A DNA stretch of 64,000 nt, taken from NCBI RefSeq assembly GCF_000400995.2, contig NZ_DF238900.1, positions 1 to 64,000 on the forward strand, read 5' to 3'. The notes beneath the pieces were generated by a model. It ran no database searches. It was not told where the DNA came from and saw only the letters and a list, made by a program, of their open reading frames with translations. Numbering within the stretch: position 1 is the stretch's first letter; each line of letters opens with the position of its first letter. This stretch comes from Acidovorax sp. MR-S7. Its GTDB lineage: Bacteria; Pseudomonadota; Gammaproteobacteria; Burkholderiales; Burkholderiaceae_C. Shown here in pieces: positions 50,236 to 61,215 of the stretch. Both the position numbers and the translations under genes were made by a program.

Positions 50236-50286
50236 ATGAGCCAAAACAGGCTCTACCGCTTTACCATTAAGCGCAAGCAGCTATTA
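50236..50286 (-). repeat. Palindromic element, copy 8 (degenerate)
   Basis: GAGCCAAAACAGGCTCTACC, then GCTTTACCATTAAGCGCAAG and CAGCTATT. The arms have diverged (TACCGCTT / AAGCGCAA), but the surrounding AGCCAAAA and AGCTATT boxes are intact. It lies in the gap between the AraC and peptide-binding genes. Confidence 0.65.
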
Positions 50287-50288
50287 AA

Positions 50289-50315
50289 AAAGGAGCGACA
50301 GTGCGCTCCTTTTCT
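50289..50315 (-). terminator. Intrinsic terminator after the peptide-binding protein gene
   Basis: On the minus strand AAAGGAGCGC-ACTGT-CGCTCCTTTTTTAA: a GGAGCG/CGCTCC stem followed by six T. Its position, 25 bp after the stop at 50341, fits the end of the leftward gene. Confidence 0.85.
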
Positions 50316-50340
50316 TGGATGCCGTGCAGCGGCCCGCTTC

Positions 50341-51927
50341 TTACTTGATCGTGGTCCAGGCGGGCATCGGGCGGTCGTCCGCACGGTGCTGGGTGTCCAC
50401 GTTCTTGCGCATCGCCCAGGGGCGGATCTGGTGGTGCAGCGGGAGGTAGTAGTACTCGTCCTTGACCAGCTTGAGCGCATCGTTGATGAGCGCGTCGCGC
50501 TTGGGCGCATCCATCTCGACCTTGATCTGGTTGATCATGCCGTCGAGCTTGGCGTCGCTGAAGCGGCCGCCGTTGTAGACGCCCGCGGAGGTCTTGCCGT
50601 CCTTGGTGGACATGAGCGAGTCGAGCGAGTAGAGCGCGTCGAACGTGGCCACGCCCCAGCCGAACAGGTAGGCGCTCACGTCGTTGTTCATCACGCGGGT
50701 GACGAACTGGGCCATGGGCGCGGTCTGCAGCTGGGTCTTGACGCCGATGCGCGTCCACATGGCGGTGACGGCCTGGCAGATGGCCTCGTCGTTCACGTAG
50801 CGGTCATTGGGGCAGTCGAGCTTGAGCGAGAAGCCTTGCGGGTAGCCCGCATCGGCCAGCAGCTTCTTGGCGGCATCGACGTCGTACTTGGCGGCGCGCT
50901 CGTCGAGCTGCTTGCTCCAGCCGTGGACCATGGGGGCGACCATGGTGCCGGCGGGCACCGACAGGTTGCGCATGGTGCGGCTGTGCAGGCCGGCGGAGTC
51001 GATGGCCTGGTAGAGCGCCTGGCGCACGCGCTTGTCCTTGAGCGGGTTCTTGCCGGGCGTGCCGGCACCGGGCAGCTCTTCGCGGAACTGGTCCAGGCCC
51101 AGGTAGATGGTGCGGTTCTCGGCGCCTTCGATGAGCTTGATGTCGGGGTTGGCCTTCATGCGGGCCAGGTCCTGCGGCGGGGGATCGACGACGAAGTCCA
51201 CCTGGCCCGAAATCAGCGCGGCCGAGCGCGTGGCGGCGGACTTGATGGGGGTGAACACCACTTCGTCGATGTTGCCCTTGGGCTTGTCCCACCAGTGGGG
51301 GTTCTTCTTGAGCGTGACCTTCACGTCGGGCTGCCAGCCGGCCATGACGAAGGGGCCGGTGCCGTTGGCGTTGCGCGAGGCGAAGTTCTCTTCCTTGCCC
51401 GCGTAGTCCTGCGCCTTGGCGGAGTTGTTCTTCTCGGCCCAGGCCTTGTTCATGATGCGCGCCTCGGTCAGCTCGCGCAGCAGGATGGGGTTGGGGCCCT
51501 TGAGGATCACGTCCACGGTGTGGTCGTCGACCTTCTTGACTTCCTTGACGCTCTGCACGGCCGACATCATGTTGGACGGCGCCGTGCCAGCGCGCGTGAG
51601 CGAGAACACCACGTCGTCGGCCGTGAAGGGCGCACCGTCATGGAATTTCACGTCCTTGCGCAGCTCGAAGCGCACCTGGGTGGGCGAGACCTGCGTCCAC
51701 TTGGTGGCCAATGCCGGCTCGATCTGGTACTTGCCGTCGTAGCGCACCAGGCTTTCGTACACCTGCTGCAGGAAGGCGTGCGTGGTCTGGTGGTTCTGGG
51801 CGTGGGGGTCCACGGTGAGGATGTCGTTGGCGCCCGCCCAGCGCAGGGTCGCCGCATTCGCGGCGCCCAGCGCCATGAGCACCGCCGCGCCCACCAGGCC
51901 CAGTTTCAAAGTCTTGCGCTGAATCAT
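50341..51927 (-). CDS. Peptide/dipeptide ABC transporter substrate-binding protein
   Basis: 528 residues. SBP_bac_5 type (OppA/DppA). Signal peptide 1-26 (MALGAANA). Hallmarks: NDILTVDPHAQNHQTTHAFL, PALATKWTQVSPTQVRFELR, KDVKFHDGAPFTADDVVFSL and a C-terminal YYYLPLHHQ region. GAGGAG is 9 bp before the ATG at 51927. No permease or ATPase gene is near, so it is an orphan receptor that may use a shared transporter encoded elsewhere. It is part of the block separating yidC from mnmE. Confidence 0.92.
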   Translation of the reverse strand: MIQRKTLKLGLVGAAVLMALGAANAATLRWAGANDILTVDPHAQNHQTTHAFLQQVYESLVRYDGKYQIEPALATKWTQVSPTQVRFELRKDVKFHDGAPFTADDVVFSLTRAGTAPSNMMSAVQSVKEVKKVDDHTVDVILKGPNPILLRELTEARIMNKAWAEKNNSAKAQDYAGKEENFASRNANGTGPFVMAGWQPDVKVTLKKNPHWWDKPKGNIDEVVFTPIKSAATRSAALISGQVDFVVDPPPQDLARMKANPDIKLIEGAENRTIYLGLDQFREELPGAGTPGKNPLKDKRVRQALYQAIDSAGLHSRTMRNLSVPAGTMVAPMVHGWSKQLDERAAKYDVDAAKKLLADAGYPQGFSLKLDCPNDRYVNDEAICQAVTAMWTRIGVKTQLQTAPMAQFVTRVMNNDVSAYLFGWGVATFDALYSLDSLMSTKDGKTSAGVYNGGRFSDAKLDGMINQIKVEMDAPKRDALINDALKLVKDEYYYLPLHHQIRPWAMRKNVDTQHRADDRPMPAWTTIK

Positions 51928-51973
51928 CTGTTTGGCTCCTCGGTTGTATTGCGAGCCGATCATCGTACCGAAA

Positions 51974-52008
51974 ACGGCAACGGCCGCAGGGATGCGGCCG
52001 TTGTTTTT
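51974..52008. terminator. Intrinsic terminator after yidC
   Basis: CAACGGCCGCA-GGGA-TGCGGCCGTTG, an 11-bp perfect stem. It is followed by TTTTTC on the plus strand and CCGTTTT on the minus strand; the minus orientation terminates yidC. Confidence 0.75.
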
Positions 52009-52025
52009 CGTGGAAGCTTATGCGC

Positions 52026-53726
52026 TCAGCGGAACTTCGGCAGGTTGAACTGCGGCGGAACGCCCATGCGCGTGTTGATGATCCACTGCTGGACGATGGA
52101 CAGGATGTTGTTCGTCAGCCAGTACAGCACCAGGCCGGCCGGGAAGAAGAAGAACATCACGCTGAACATCAACGGCATGATCCACATCATCTTGGCCTGC
52201 ATCGGGTCGGGCGGCGCCGGGTTCAGCGCGGTCTGCAGCAGCGAGCTGGCCGTCATCAGCAGGGGCAGGATGAAGAACGGGTCGGGCGAGGAGAGGTCGC
52301 GGATCCAGCCGATCCACGGCGCATTGCGCATCTCCACGCTGGACAGCAGCACCCAGTAGAGCGCGATGAACACGGGAATCTGCACCATGATGGGCAGGCA
52401 GCCGCCCATGGGGTTGACCTTCTCCTCGCGGTAGATGCGCATCATCTCCTGCTGCATCTGCTGCGGCTTGTCCTTGAGGCGCTCGCGCATTTCCATGATG
52501 CGCGGGTTGATGGCCTTCATCTTGGCCATGCTGGAGTAGGCCTTGGCGTTGAGCCAGTAGAACGCGATCTTCAGCAGCAGCACCAGCGCCACGATGGACC
52601 AGCCCCAGTTGCCCAGCAGCTTGTGCAGCTGGTCGAGCAGCCAATAGAGCGGCTTGGACAGGATGGTGAGCCAGCCATAGTCCTTGACCAGCTCCAGGCC
52701 GGGAGAGAGCTTTTCCATCATGGTCTCGATCTGCGGGCCGGCGAACAGGCGCGCGTCGATGGCCTTGGCCTGGCCGGGCGCGATCTCGCCCAGCGGCGTG
52801 ATCATGCCCACGGAGTAGAGGTTCGTGTCCACCTTGCGCACGAAGTTGTCGCGCTGCGTGCCATCGGCCAGCAGCCAGGCGGTCGCGAAGTAGTGCTGCA
52901 CCATGGCCACGTAGCCGTTGGTGGAGTTCTTGTCGATCTCGGCCTTGCCGTTCTCGATGTCCTTGAACTCGACCTTGTGGTACTTCTTGGCCTCGGTATA
53001 GAGGGCCGGGCCGGTGAAGGTGGAATAGAACGACGATTCGCCCGGCGGCTTGTTGCCGTCGCGCGCCAGCTGCAGGTAGAGCTGGGGCGAGACGGGCGCG
53101 GTGCCGGTGTTGACCACCTCGTGCCGCACGGCCACGTCGTAGGCGCCGCGCTTGAGCGTCCAGGTCTTGACCAGCTTCACGCCACCCAGGTCGGGCGACT
53201 CGAAGCGCACGGACAGCTCGTTCTGGCCGTCCTGCAGCTCGCGCGGGCCGGGCACGATGGCCATGCCGGTCTTGTGGGTGGGGAAGGCGCCGCCGGCACC
53301 GCTGCCGATGAGGCCCGTCTGCGCCACGTAGACGCGGTTGGCGCTCTCGTCGAGCAGCAGGAACGGCTTGGACTTGTCCTCCATCTCGGGGTACTGCAGC
53401 AGTTCGCCGTGTACCAGCGAGCCGCCTTCGCTGTCGAAGGCCAGGCGCAGCACGTCGGTGCTCACCGTCACGCGCTGGCGCGGCGTGGCAGCCGGCTGGG
53501 CGGGCACGCCGTCCACGGGCGGCTGCGCGAGCGTAGCCGCGGCCACCGGCACGCTGGACGCCCCCGCGCTGGCCGAGGCCGGCGTGGCAGGCGCCGAAGC
53601 CGTTTGCGCCGGCGGCGCCGGGAAGAAGGTGGCCTTGTTGCCGTTGTGGATCTGCCATTTGTCCCACAGCAGAACCATGGAGAAGCCAAATATCACCCAC
53701 AGAATGGTGCGGCGGATGTCGTTCAT
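52026..53726 (-). CDS. yidC: Membrane protein insertase YidC
   Basis: 566 residues. The N-terminal anchor (MNDIRRTILWVIFGFSMVLL), a periplasmic beta-supersandwich (about 60-345), and the conserved insertase core with five helices (about 350-545: WGWSIVALVLLLKIAFYWLN, GGCLPIMVQIPVFIALYWVL, MFSVMFFFFPAGLVLYWLTN). The conserved Arg in the hydrophilic groove is near KAYSSMAKMKAINPRI-type segments. It overlaps yidD by ATGA. It inserts membrane proteins alone or with SecYEG. Confidence 0.97.
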   Translation of the reverse strand: MNDIRRTILWVIFGFSMVLLWDKWQIHNGNKATFFPAPPAQTASAPATPASASAGASSVPVAAATLAQPPVDGVPAQPAATPRQRVTVSTDVLRLAFDSEGGSLVHGELLQYPEMEDKSKPFLLLDESANRVYVAQTGLIGSGAGGAFPTHKTGMAIVPGPRELQDGQNELSVRFESPDLGGVKLVKTWTLKRGAYDVAVRHEVVNTGTAPVSPQLYLQLARDGNKPPGESSFYSTFTGPALYTEAKKYHKVEFKDIENGKAEIDKNSTNGYVAMVQHYFATAWLLADGTQRDNFVRKVDTNLYSVGMITPLGEIAPGQAKAIDARLFAGPQIETMMEKLSPGLELVKDYGWLTILSKPLYWLLDQLHKLLGNWGWSIVALVLLLKIAFYWLNAKAYSSMAKMKAINPRIMEMRERLKDKPQQMQQEMMRIYREEKVNPMGGCLPIMVQIPVFIALYWVLLSSVEMRNAPWIGWIRDLSSPDPFFILPLLMTASSLLQTALNPAPPDPMQAKMMWIMPLMFSVMFFFFPAGLVLYWLTNNILSIVQQWIINTRMGVPPQFNLPKFR

Positions 53727-54013
53727 GAAGTCTTCGTAGGTGAGGAAGATGAGGAATCGGAGGGCGTCAGCCGGGAAAAGAGGCGCATGCCGCGCGGCAG
53801 TTCCTGCGGCACCGGATCGTGCCCTCCGTCGCACCAGGGATGGCAGCGCGCCAACCGGCGCACCGTGAGGTAGCTGCCCGCCGCGGCGCCGTGCCGCTCC
53901 AGCGCCTGCAGAGCGTACACCGAGCAGGTGGGCTCGAAGCGGCAGGCCGAGCCGAGCCAGGGGCTCAGCAGCAGCCGGTAGCCCCGAACCAGCCCCATGA
54001 GCAGGGCGCGCAT
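53723..54013 (-). CDS. yidD: Membrane protein insertion efficiency factor YidD
   Basis: 96 residues. UPF0161 family: LLMGLVRGYRLLLSPWLGSA, CRFEPTCSVYALQALERHG, and RCHPWCDGGHDPVP with the three conserved Cys. The C-terminal Ser-rich tail is unusual. The ATG at 54013 gives a TGATG overlap with rnpA; a GTG at 54016 is the alternative. It overlaps yidC by ATGA, so the rnpA-yidD-yidC genes are strictly coupled. Confidence 0.95.
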   Translation of the reverse strand: MRALLMGLVRGYRLLLSPWLGSACRFEPTCSVYALQALERHGAAAGSYLTVRRLARCHPWCDGGHDPVPQELPRGMRLFSRLTPSDSSSSSPTKTS

Positions 54014-54450
54014 CACGGCGTGCGCCCCCGGCGCTCGGCCGCCGCGAAGAGCTGCTCCAGCTCGTCACGCACGGCCTGCTTGAGCGCGTCCGAGGTGGCG
54101 CTCACGAAATGCTGGCGGTCGAAGCCCGAGCGCAACCGCACCACGTGCGCCGCCGCGGGCATGCGCGGCTCGTAGTGCTGGGCCACGGCATAGATCTGCC
54201 GCTTGATGGTGTTGCGCGTCACGGCGCGGCGCGCCCAGCGCTTGGGCACCATCGCGCCCAGCCACACGCCCGCAACGCCGAACAGGGCCTGCGGCCCCTG
54301 CGCCTGCGGCGAAGGGTCGGGCCCTGTGGGGGAGGGAGCGCAGGCTGCGGCATCCAGTCCCAGCCGGTGCAGCGCGAAATGCGCCGTGCGGGAGACGGTG
54401 CCTCCCGCCATCGCCGCCTGGAACTGGGGGCGGGTCTTCAGCCGGTGCAT
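54013..54450 (-). CDS. rnpA: Ribonuclease P protein component
   Basis: 145 residues. The RNase P protein binds the M1-type RNA to mature tRNA 5' ends. The conserved RNR motif is in KRWARRAVTRNTIKRQIYAV. A Pro/Ser-rich insert (about 40-55, APSPTGPDPSPQAQG) is unusual. Located 31 bp downstream of rpmH, the universal bacterial arrangement. Confidence 0.95.
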   Translation of the reverse strand: MHRLKTRPQFQAAMAGGTVSRTAHFALHRLGLDAAACAPSPTGPDPSPQAQGPQALFGVAGVWLGAMVPKRWARRAVTRNTIKRQIYAVAQHYEPRMPAAAHVVRLRSGFDRQHFVSATSDALKQAVRDELEQLFAAAERRGRTP

Positions 54451-54481
54451 GAGAAAGCAGCCCCTGACGGGAGCTGCCGGC

Positions 54482-54616
54482 TCAGACGGCCAGGCGCTTG
54501 CGGCCCTTGGCGCGGCGCGCGTTGATGACGGCGCGGCCGCCGCGCGTCTTCATGCGCACGAGGAAGCCATGGGTGCGGGCGCGGCGGGTCTTGGAAGGCT
54601 GGTAGGTACGCTTCAT
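54482..54616 (-). CDS. rpmH: 50S ribosomal protein L34
   Basis: 44 residues: [20 protein letters not shown] then [20 protein letters not shown]. Essentially identical in pattern to all bacterial L34. The ATG at 54616 is preceded by AAGGA at 8 bp. First gene of the leftward rpmH-rnpA-yidD-yidC operon. Confidence 0.98.
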   Translation of the reverse strand: MKRTYQPSKTRRARTHGFLVRMKTRGGRAVINARRAKGRKRLAV

Positions 54617-54672
54617 GTTTGTAGTCCTTGAAAGGTTCAGTTGCGGCTTTTCTTTCCAGCCGCGCTCGATCA

Positions 54673-54690
54673 CCCTGAACGCATTCAGGG
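54673..54690. repeat. Inverted repeat in the rpmH leader / origin interval
   Basis: CCCTGAA-CGCA-TTCAGGG is a perfect 7-bp dyad between the candidate rpmH promoter and the start codon. It could be a leader hairpin or part of the origin region. Confidence 0.5.
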
Positions 54691-54699
54691 AAACCCGCG

Positions 54700-54728
54700 A
54701 TTATTGCACCGGCCAGCAATCATGGCAA
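54700..54728 (-). promoter_or_regulatory. rpmH: Candidate rpmH promoter
   Basis: On the minus strand TTGCCA (54728-54723), 17 bases and AATAAT (54705-54700) resemble a sigma-70 promoter, about 85 bp before the rpmH start. Inferred from sequence only. Confidence 0.45.
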
Positions 54729-54759
54729 TCCCTTGCGTTTCTACTCCCTGCTCCGCGAA

Positions 54760-54788
54760 TTGTGGATAACTCCTTGACAAGCTAGAAT
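54760..54788 (+). promoter_or_regulatory. dnaA: Candidate dnaA promoter overlapped by a DnaA box
   Basis: TTGTGG (54760-54765), 17 bases and TAGAAT (54783-54788). The -35 lies within the DnaA box TGTGGATAA, so DnaA binding would block transcription (autorepression, by analogy with E. coli). Inference from spacing and overlap. Confidence 0.5.
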
Positions 54789-54835
54789 CCCCGGCCTTGC
54801 ACCGTTCCTCCTATCCACAACTACAACCATCCGAG

Positions 54836-56257
54836 ATGCCCGAGGAACCCTTCTCCTCCCGCCACGACCACGACGGCTCCGACGCCGGGCAGGGGCTGTG
54901 GCAGGCCTGTGTCGAACAGCTTGCGCAGGACTTGCCCGAGCAGCAGTTCAATACCTGGATCAAGCCGCTGGTGGCCCAGGTGGCACCGGACTTCTCCAAG
55001 GTCACGCTGCTCGTGGCCAACCGCTTCAAGCTCGACTGGATTCGCGCGCAGTACGCGGGCCGGATCTCCGCGCTGCTGGAGGGCCTGTACGGCCAGCCAG
55101 TGACCCTTGAGTTAGCGCTCGCTCAGCGGGAATCCGTTGTCAGGACTTATGTGCGCCCCATGGCAGCCGAGCCCCAGCCGGCGGCCGACCAGCCCGCCCC
55201 GCCCGTGGCGGGCGACGAGGCGCAGGCCGGCGCGTTCCGCACGCGGCTCAACCCGGCCTTGACGTTCGAGACGCTGGTGGAGGGCACGGCCAACCGCATG
55301 GCACGCTCGGCCGCGATGCACGTGGCGGGCTCGCCGGGGCACCTCTACAACCCGCTTTTCATCTACGGCGGCGTGGGCCTGGGCAAGACCCACCTGGTGC
55401 ACGCGGTGGGCAACAAGCTCCTGCAGGACAAGCCGGACGCGAAAGTTCTCTACATCCACGCGGAGCAGTTCGTCTCGGATGTGGTCAAGTCCTACCAGCG
55501 GCGCACGTTCGACGATTTCAAGGCACGCTACCACTCGCTCGATCTGCTGCTGATCGACGACGTGCAGTTCTTCGCCAACAAGGACCGCACGCAGGAGGAG
55601 TTCTTCAACGCGTTCGAGGCGCTGCTGGCCAAGAAGAGCCACATCGTGATGACTTCGGACACATACCCGAAGGGCCTGGCGAACATCCACGAGCGGCTGG
55701 TGTCGCGCTTCGACTCGGGCCTGACGGTGGCCATCGAGCCGCCCGAGCTGGAAATGCGCGTGGCCATCCTGATCAACAAGGCGCGCGCCGAGAGCGCGGA
55801 GATGCCCGAGGAGGTGGCCTTCTTCGTCGCCAAGAACGTGCGCTCCAACGTACGCGAGCTGGAAGGCGCGCTGCGCAAGATCCTGGCCTATTCGCGCTTC
55901 AACCAGAAGGAAGTGTCAATCCAGCTCGCGCGCGAGGCGCTGCGCGACCTGCTCTCCATCCAGAACCGCCAGATCAGCGTGGAGAACATCCAGAAGACCG
56001 TCGCCGACTACTACAAGATCAAGGTGGCAGACATGTACAGCAAGAAGCGCCCGGCCAGCATCGCGCGGCCGCGCCAGATCGCCATGTACCTGGCCAAGGA
56101 GCTGACGCAGAAGAGCCTGCCCGAGATCGGCGAGCTGTTCGGCGGGCGCGACCACACCACCGTGCTGCACGCGGTGCGCAAGATCGCCGGCGAGCGCCAG
56201 CAGTTGACCGAACTCAACCAGCAGCTGCACGTGCTGGAGCAGACGCTGAAAGGTTGA
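54836..56257 (+). CDS. dnaA: Chromosomal replication initiator DnaA
   Basis: 473 residues. Domain I (1-90, [20 protein letters not shown]), variable linker (about 100-140), AAA+ domain with Walker [10 protein letters not shown] (178-186), Walker [11 protein letters not shown], and domain IV with the DNA-binding signature [16 protein letters not shown]. It opens the origin by binding DnaA boxes. The ATG at 54836 gives a standard N-terminus; a TTG at 54797 in frame is less likely. dnaN follows after 119 bp. Confidence 0.97.
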   Translation: MPEEPFSSRHDHDGSDAGQGLWQACVEQLAQDLPEQQFNTWIKPLVAQVAPDFSKVTLLVANRFKLDWIRAQYAGRISALLEGLYGQPVTLELALAQRESVVRTYVRPMAAEPQPAADQPAPPVAGDEAQAGAFRTRLNPALTFETLVEGTANRMARSAAMHVAGSPGHLYNPLFIYGGVGLGKTHLVHAVGNKLLQDKPDAKVLYIHAEQFVSDVVKSYQRRTFDDFKARYHSLDLLLIDDVQFFANKDRTQEEFFNAFEALLAKKSHIVMTSDTYPKGLANIHERLVSRFDSGLTVAIEPPELEMRVAILINKARAESAEMPEEVAFFVAKNVRSNVRELEGALRKILAYSRFNQKEVSIQLAREALRDLLSIQNRQISVENIQKTVADYYKIKVADMYSKKRPASIARPRQIAMYLAKELTQKSLPEIGELFGGRDHTTVLHAVRKIAGERQQLTELNQQLHVLEQTLKG

Positions 56258-56376
56258 CGCCCGGTGAGCCGCCACCCCAGCAGGAGCCGCCCCTTTCAAA
56301 GGCAAAATGGCGTGTTGGACGGCTCGCAGAGGGCGCCGTCTGCGCACTCCTCCCAAAACCACCAAAGGTTGACGAC

Positions 56377-57483
56377 ATGATTGTCCTGAAGGCCACACAA
56401 GACAAGGTTCTCGCGGTTTTGCAATCGGTGTCCGGCATCGTCGAACGCCGGCACACGCTGCCCATCCTCGCCAACGTGCTGATCCGCAAGACGGGCAACG
56501 CGATCCAGCTCACCACGAGCGACCTGGAGATCCAGATCCGCACCACGGCCGAGCTGGGCGGCGACACGGGCGACTTCACCACCACGGTGGGCGCGCGCAA
56601 GCTCATCGACATCCTGAAGACCATGCCCGCCGACCAGACGGTGAGCCTGGAGTCGAGCCAGTCCAAGCTGATCCTGAAAGGCGGCAAGAGCCGCTTCACG
56701 CTGCAGAGCCTGCCGGCCGAGGACTTCCCGCTGGTGCAGGAGTCGGCCGCGTTCGGCCCCGCGTTCAGCGTGCCGCAGAAGGTGCTCAAGGCGCTGATGG
56801 GCCAGGTGTCGTTCGCCATGGCGGTGCAGGACATCCGCTACTATCTGAACGGCATCCTCTTCGTGGCCGAAGGCAACACGCTCTCGCTGGTCGCCACCGA
56901 CGGCCACCGCCTGGCCTTCGCCAGCGCCACCCTCGAAGTCGAGGTGCCCAAGCAGGAGGTGATCCTGCCGCGCAAGACGGTGCTGGAGCTGCAGCGCCTG
57001 CTGTCGGACGCCGAAGGCGCCATCGAGATGCAGTTCGCCAACAACCAGGCCAAGTTCAGCTTCGGCGGCATGGAGTTCGTCACCAAGCTGGTCGAGGGCA
57101 AGTTCCCCGACTACAACCGCGTGATCCCCAAGAACCACCACAACAGCGTGACCCTGGGCCGCGCGCCGCTGCTGGCCAGCCTGCAGCGCACGGCCATCAT
57201 GACCAGCGACAAGTTCAAGGGCGTGCGCCTGAACATCGAACCCGGCCTGCTGCGTGTGGCGTCGAACAACGCCGAGCAGGAAGAGGCCGTGGACGAGCTC
57301 GACATCGACTACGGCGGCGACGCCATCGAGATCGGCTTCAACGTCACCTATCTCATCGACGCCCTGGCCAACATGGGCCAGGACATGGTGAAGGTCGAAC
57401 TGGCCGACGGCAACAGCTCCGCGCTGATGACCATCCCCGACAACGAGCACTTCAAGTACGTCGTGATGCCCATGCGCATCTGA
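56377..57483 (+). CDS. dnaN: DNA polymerase III beta sliding clamp
   Basis: 368 residues. Three clamp domains; N-terminal MIVLKATQDKVLAVLQSVSG and GIVERRHTLPILANVLI are typical, and the C-terminus YVVMPMRI matches the client-peptide pocket. It tethers polymerase to DNA and loads Hda/Pol III. No DnaA box is visible in the dnaA-dnaN gap (56258-56376). Confidence 0.97.
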   Translation: MIVLKATQDKVLAVLQSVSGIVERRHTLPILANVLIRKTGNAIQLTTSDLEIQIRTTAELGGDTGDFTTTVGARKLIDILKTMPADQTVSLESSQSKLILKGGKSRFTLQSLPAEDFPLVQESAAFGPAFSVPQKVLKALMGQVSFAMAVQDIRYYLNGILFVAEGNTLSLVATDGHRLAFASATLEVEVPKQEVILPRKTVLELQRLLSDAEGAIEMQFANNQAKFSFGGMEFVTKLVEGKFPDYNRVIPKNHHNSVTLGRAPLLASLQRTAIMTSDKFKGVRLNIEPGLLRVASNNAEQEEAVDELDIDYGGDAIEIGFNVTYLIDALANMGQDMVKVELADGNSSALMTIPDNEHFKYVVMPMRI

Positions 57484-57486
57484 CCA

Positions 57487-60203
<2,717 letters not shown>

Positions 60204-60224
60204 TCACCCGCCCCTTTGCGCCCG

Positions 60225-60250
60225 AACGCCCAACCCCGGTTGGGCGTTTT
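60225..60250 (+). terminator. Intrinsic terminator after gyrB
   Basis: AACGCCCAACC-CC-GGTTGGGCGTT followed by TT: an 11-bp perfect stem, about 20 bp after the gyrB stop. Confidence 0.9.
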
Positions 60251-60269
60251 CATTGCAGCCCGGCCATCC

Positions 60270-60671
60270 ATGCGCTCCCCCATTGCCATCGTCGACGTCG
60301 ACCGCCCCGACACCTGGACCCGCTACCGCGCGGGCCTGTGCGCTGGCTGCGCGGCCAACTGCTGCACGATGCCGCTCGAAGTGCGCCTGCCCGACTTGGT
60401 GCGCCTCGGCCTGGTGGACGCTTTCGAAGCCGAGCACAACGAGCCCCGGCACATCGCCAAGCGGCTGCAGAAGGCACGGTTGATCGACCACTTCAACCAC
60501 AAGCACGCGGTTTTCACCATCGCGCGGCGGGCTAGCGGGGACTGCCACTTCCTGGACCCCAGGACGCGGCTGTGCACGGTGTACGACCAGCGGCCCGAGA
60601 CCTGCCGACTGCACCCGCTGCAGAAAAGCCCCCGGCCCGGCTGGTGCGCCTACGGCGCGCGCCGCGCGTAG
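60270..60671 (+). CDS. YkgJ family cysteine-cluster protein
   Basis: 133 residues. The Cys pattern [38 protein letters not shown] and ETCRLHP is that of the YkgJ/UPF0153 family, thought to bind zinc or an Fe-S cluster. Cytosolic; function unknown. A start upstream at 60216 is in frame, but the ATG at 60270 gives the family N-terminus. Confidence 0.87.
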   Translation: MRSPIAIVDVDRPDTWTRYRAGLCAGCAANCCTMPLEVRLPDLVRLGLVDAFEAEHNEPRHIAKRLQKARLIDHFNHKHAVFTIARRASGDCHFLDPRTRLCTVYDQRPETCRLHPLQKSPRPGWCAYGARRA

Positions 60672-60767
60672 GACGCGACCCACACCGCAAGGCCGCCGCG
60701 GCCCACCTCGGATGCGCGCGGGGCGTGGTGTCATGGGCGCTTTCCTTGCACACCGTGGAGATTTCGC

Positions 60768-61205
60768 ATGCCTGAAAAGAAAGCCAGCGTTCACTGGGAA
60801 GGTGCCGGCAAGGCCGGCCAGGGCCAGATCAGCACCGAAACGGGTGCGCTGGAGAAGTACCCCTACGGCTTTACCAGCCGCTTCGGCGACGACCGCAAGG
60901 GCACCAACCCCGAGGAGATCCTGGGCGCGGCGCATGCGGCCTGTTTCACCATGGCATTCTCGTTCGCGGCGGACAAGGCCGGCATCGCCACCGAGCGCCT
61001 CGACACCACCGCCAGCGTGCGCCTGGCCAAGGACGGCGACGGTTTCGTCATCGACCGCATCGCGCTCACGCTGAAGGCCAAGGTGCCGGGCATGGACGAG
61101 GCCGCCTTCCAGAAGATGGCGCAGGAGGCCAAGGCCAACTGCCCGCTGTCGAAGGCCCTGGCGTCCGTGCCCGAGATCACGCTTGAGGCCACGCTGGTGC
61201 AGTAG
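60768..61205 (+). CDS. OsmC-family peroxiredoxin
   Basis: 145 residues. Organic hydroperoxide reductase of the Ohr/OsmC group. Peroxidatic Cys is in HAACFTMAFS and the resolving Cys in KANCPLSKAL; the N-terminal TGALEKYPYGFTSRFGD segment is typical of OsmC. GGAG is 7 bp before the ATG. It is followed after 10 bp by the frameshifted DUF72 gene, so they may share a transcript. Confidence 0.93.
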   Translation: MPEKKASVHWEGAGKAGQGQISTETGALEKYPYGFTSRFGDDRKGTNPEEILGAAHAACFTMAFSFAADKAGIATERLDTTASVRLAKDGDGFVIDRIALTLKAKVPGMDEAAFQKMAQEAKANCPLSKALASVPEITLEATLVQ

Positions 61206-61215
61206 CGGCCCGGCC

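Larger units (their letters stand above)
54617..54835. other. rpmH-dnaA intergenic region, possible origin with DnaA boxes
   Basis: 219 bp between divergent operons. It contains a perfect DnaA box in reverse (TGTGGATAA, 54761-54769) and a one-mismatch box (CTATCCACA, 54811-54819), plus the dyad at 54673-54690. This is the classical location of oriC or dnaA autoregulation. Two boxes are too few for a typical oriC, so a full origin is only suspected. Genes read away from the interval on both sides, as expected for leading-strand bias at an origin. Confidence 0.55.

Noticed and set aside
54774-54779. TTGACA before dnaA as a -35
   Set aside because: No -10-like hexamer at 16-18 bp downstream; the TTGTGG / TAGAAT pair fits better.
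56258-56376. dnaA-dnaN gap as the origin
   Set aside because: No DnaA-box-like 9-mers and no AT-rich stretch could be found in it.
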